Assembly (NCBI RefSeq): GCF_900221005.1
Contig: NZ_OBQI01000005.1
Location: forward strand, 62,001-126,000
Direction: 5' to 3'
Length of the DNA: 64,000 nucleotides
DNA from: Blastococcus aggregatus
GTDB taxonomy: Bacteria > Actinomycetota > Actinomycetes > Mycobacteriales > Geodermatophilaceae
Both the position numbers and the translations under genes were made by a program. The notes beneath the pieces were generated by a model. It saw only the letters and a program-made list of their open reading frames with translations, had not been told where the DNA came from and searched no databases. Below, piece by piece: positions 62,934-64,000 of this stretch. Numbering within the stretch: position 1 is the stretch's first letter; each line of letters begins with the position of its first letter.

Positions 62934-64000
62934 CGCAGCCGAGACCGGCCTCGGCGCACCGCTGCCGGGCAGCCTGGAACTCCGCGTAGTCGGAGGTGAA
63001 GAAGTGCGCTCCCTCGTCGCTCTCGAGCACGTAGTACAGGAGGTCGCCGGAACTCGGCGCGAGCGCCGCCTCCAGGCTGGCCTCGCCCGGGGAGCTGATC
63101 GCCGTGGGCGGGAGCCCGACCCGGGTGCGGGTGTTGAAGGGGCTGTCGGTCCGCAGGTCGGTGACGGTCAGGTCGTTGCCGCTCTTGCCGAGGCCGAAGG
63201 CCAGGGTGGCGTCGATGCCGAGCGGGATGCCCTGGCCCAGCCGGTTGTAGATCACCTGCGCGACGTCCGGCCGCTCCTCGTCCAGCCGCGTCTCGGACTG
63301 GATCATCGAGGCGACGGTCACGATCTCCGCGGGCGTCCGGCCCAGCGCGGCCGCCCGCGCCTCGAGCTGCAGGCTGCCCGCCACCTTGGTGAACTGCTGC
63401 ACCATCGCCCGCAGCACGTCGGCCGGGGTCTGGTCGGGGTCGACGTCGTAGGTGGCCGGGAAGAGGTAGCCCTCCAGCTGGCCGTTGGCGTACGCCGGCA
63501 GCCCGAGTGCGGCCCCGTCCGCCGCCGCGGCCTGCAGCTCCTCGATCGGGCGCCCGGTCTCGGTGGCGACGCGCTCGAGCACCCGGGCGACGGTGAGCCC
63601 CTCGGGGATGGTCACGCGGGTCACCAGCCGGGATCCCTCGCCGAGCAGCAGGTCCAGCGCCGCCTGGCCGCTCATCTGCGACCGCAGGCCGTAGACGCCC
63701 GGCTGGATCCCGGTCGCCTCGGGGCGGCCCTCGGCGGCGTTCACGAACGGCCGCGTCGAGGCGATCACGTCCGCCTCGGCCAGGGTGCGGGCGATGTCGC
63801 TGAGCGTGTCGCCCTGAGTGACGCGGATCTCGACGGTGCCGGTGCCCTCGCCGGTGTAGTCCTCGGCCTCGGTGAGACCCAGCAGCGCCTGGACGCCGAG
63901 GACGATGCCGACGACCAGCCCGCCGAGCACGAGGAGGCTGAGCAGCACCGCCACGGGCCTGCGGCGGCGGCGCTTCGGCGCCGCGACGGCGGTCGCGCCG
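62926..64000 (-). CDS. mltG: Endolytic murein transglycosylase MltG, 5' truncated by window edge
   Basis: 358 codons are visible; the start lies past the window edge. After a Lys/Arg-rich stretch comes a single transmembrane helix (LLSLLVLGGLVVGIVLGV), then a LysM-like region (V-T-Q-G-D-T-L-S-D-I-A) and the YceG/MltG catalytic domain with M-I-Q-S-E-T-R-L-D-E-E-R, whose Glu is the acid/base. It cleaves nascent glycan strands at the membrane. It ends in an 8-bp overlap with aroE. Confidence 0.93.
   Translation of the reverse strand, partial: GATAVAAPKRRRRRPVAVLLSLLVLGGLVVGIVLGVQALLGLTEAEDYTGEGTGTVEIRVTQGDTLSDIARTLAEADVIASTRPFVNAAEGRPEATGIQPGVYGLRSQMSGQAALDLLLGEGSRLVTRVTIPEGLTVARVLERVATETGRPIEELQAAAADGAALGLPAYANGQLEGYLFPATYDVDPDQTPADVLRAMVQQFTKVAGSLQLEARAAALGRTPAEIVTVASMIQSETRLDEERPDVAQVIYNRLGQGIPLGIDATLAFGLGKSGNDLTVTDLRTDSPFNTRTRVGLPPTAISSPGEASLEAALAPSSGDLLYYVLESDEGAHFFTSDYAEFQAARQRCAEAGLGCGG

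Overview
The window is one continuous stretch of very GC-rich DNA with a third-position G/C bias throughout. The gene content (BldD, actinobacterial mIHF, a helicase-motif-less PriA, PyrR-pyr operon, class 1B PyrD/PyrK, DUF222-HNH protein) indicates an actinomycete. The overall look suggests the Geodermatophilaceae (Blastococcus, Geodermatophilus, Modestobacter type), but that family assignment is inference. There are no rRNA, tRNA, CRISPR or IS elements that I can support. The left gene (TauE/SafE) and the right gene (mltG) run off the window.

Layout. 1-5.3 kb: tandem TauE/SafE exporters, a small membrane protein, a GNAT, and a coupled LLM oxidoreductase plus GH13 enzyme. 5.3-13.1 kb: an alpha/beta hydrolase, a membrane GGDEF-EAL protein, the HrpB helicase and MalQ. 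13.1-19.6 kb: accessory genes, namely an SOS-controlled small protein with a perfect LexA box, an EVE-like protein, a DUF998 protein, an Acg-type nitroreductase, an EamA exporter, an NAD(P)-binding protein, and an XRE-HTH/MurA-like fusion with its own palindromic operator. 19.7-23.4 kb: a PucR regulator divergent from a DUF2877 (AllH-like) protein, and an SSI-like lipoprotein.

23.4-28.75 kb (minus strand): rpe-ribD-ribE-ribBA-ribH-hisE-hisG, a tightly overlapping riboflavin/histidine operon. 28.8-33.4 kb: a plus-strand accessory block (aldehyde dehydrogenase, DUF222-HNH, cyclase-family protein, membrane protein) that separates rpe from rsmB. 33.4-43.4 kb (minus strand): rsmB, fmt, def, priA, metK, coaBC, rpoZ, gmk and mihF. 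42.6-52.5 kb (minus strand): pyrR-pyrB-pyrC-carA-carB-pyrK-pyrD-pyrF, preceded by a PyrR-binding RNA element and divergent from bldD.

53.3-56 kb: a GNAT and a two-gene ABC exporter lie between bldD and nusB. 56.1-64 kb (minus strand): mltG-aroE-prepilin peptidase-aroC-aroK-aroB-aroQ-pepQ-efp-nusB, the shikimate and translation/transcription factor cluster.

The conserved minus-strand backbone supplies de novo pyrimidines, riboflavin, chorismate and S-adenosylmethionine. It is punctuated by plus-strand accessory genes. Many of the plus-strand genes lack a Shine-Dalgarno sequence and have a NANNNT hexamer 6-8 nt before the start codon, which points to leaderless mRNAs. The most unusual items are the HTH-MurA fusion with an operator overlapping its -10, the LexA-controlled small gene, a PafBC/RecA-NDp-like promoter on the DUF222-HNH gene, and two reading frames (EVE-like, SDR-like) that lack a stop codon where the domain should end.
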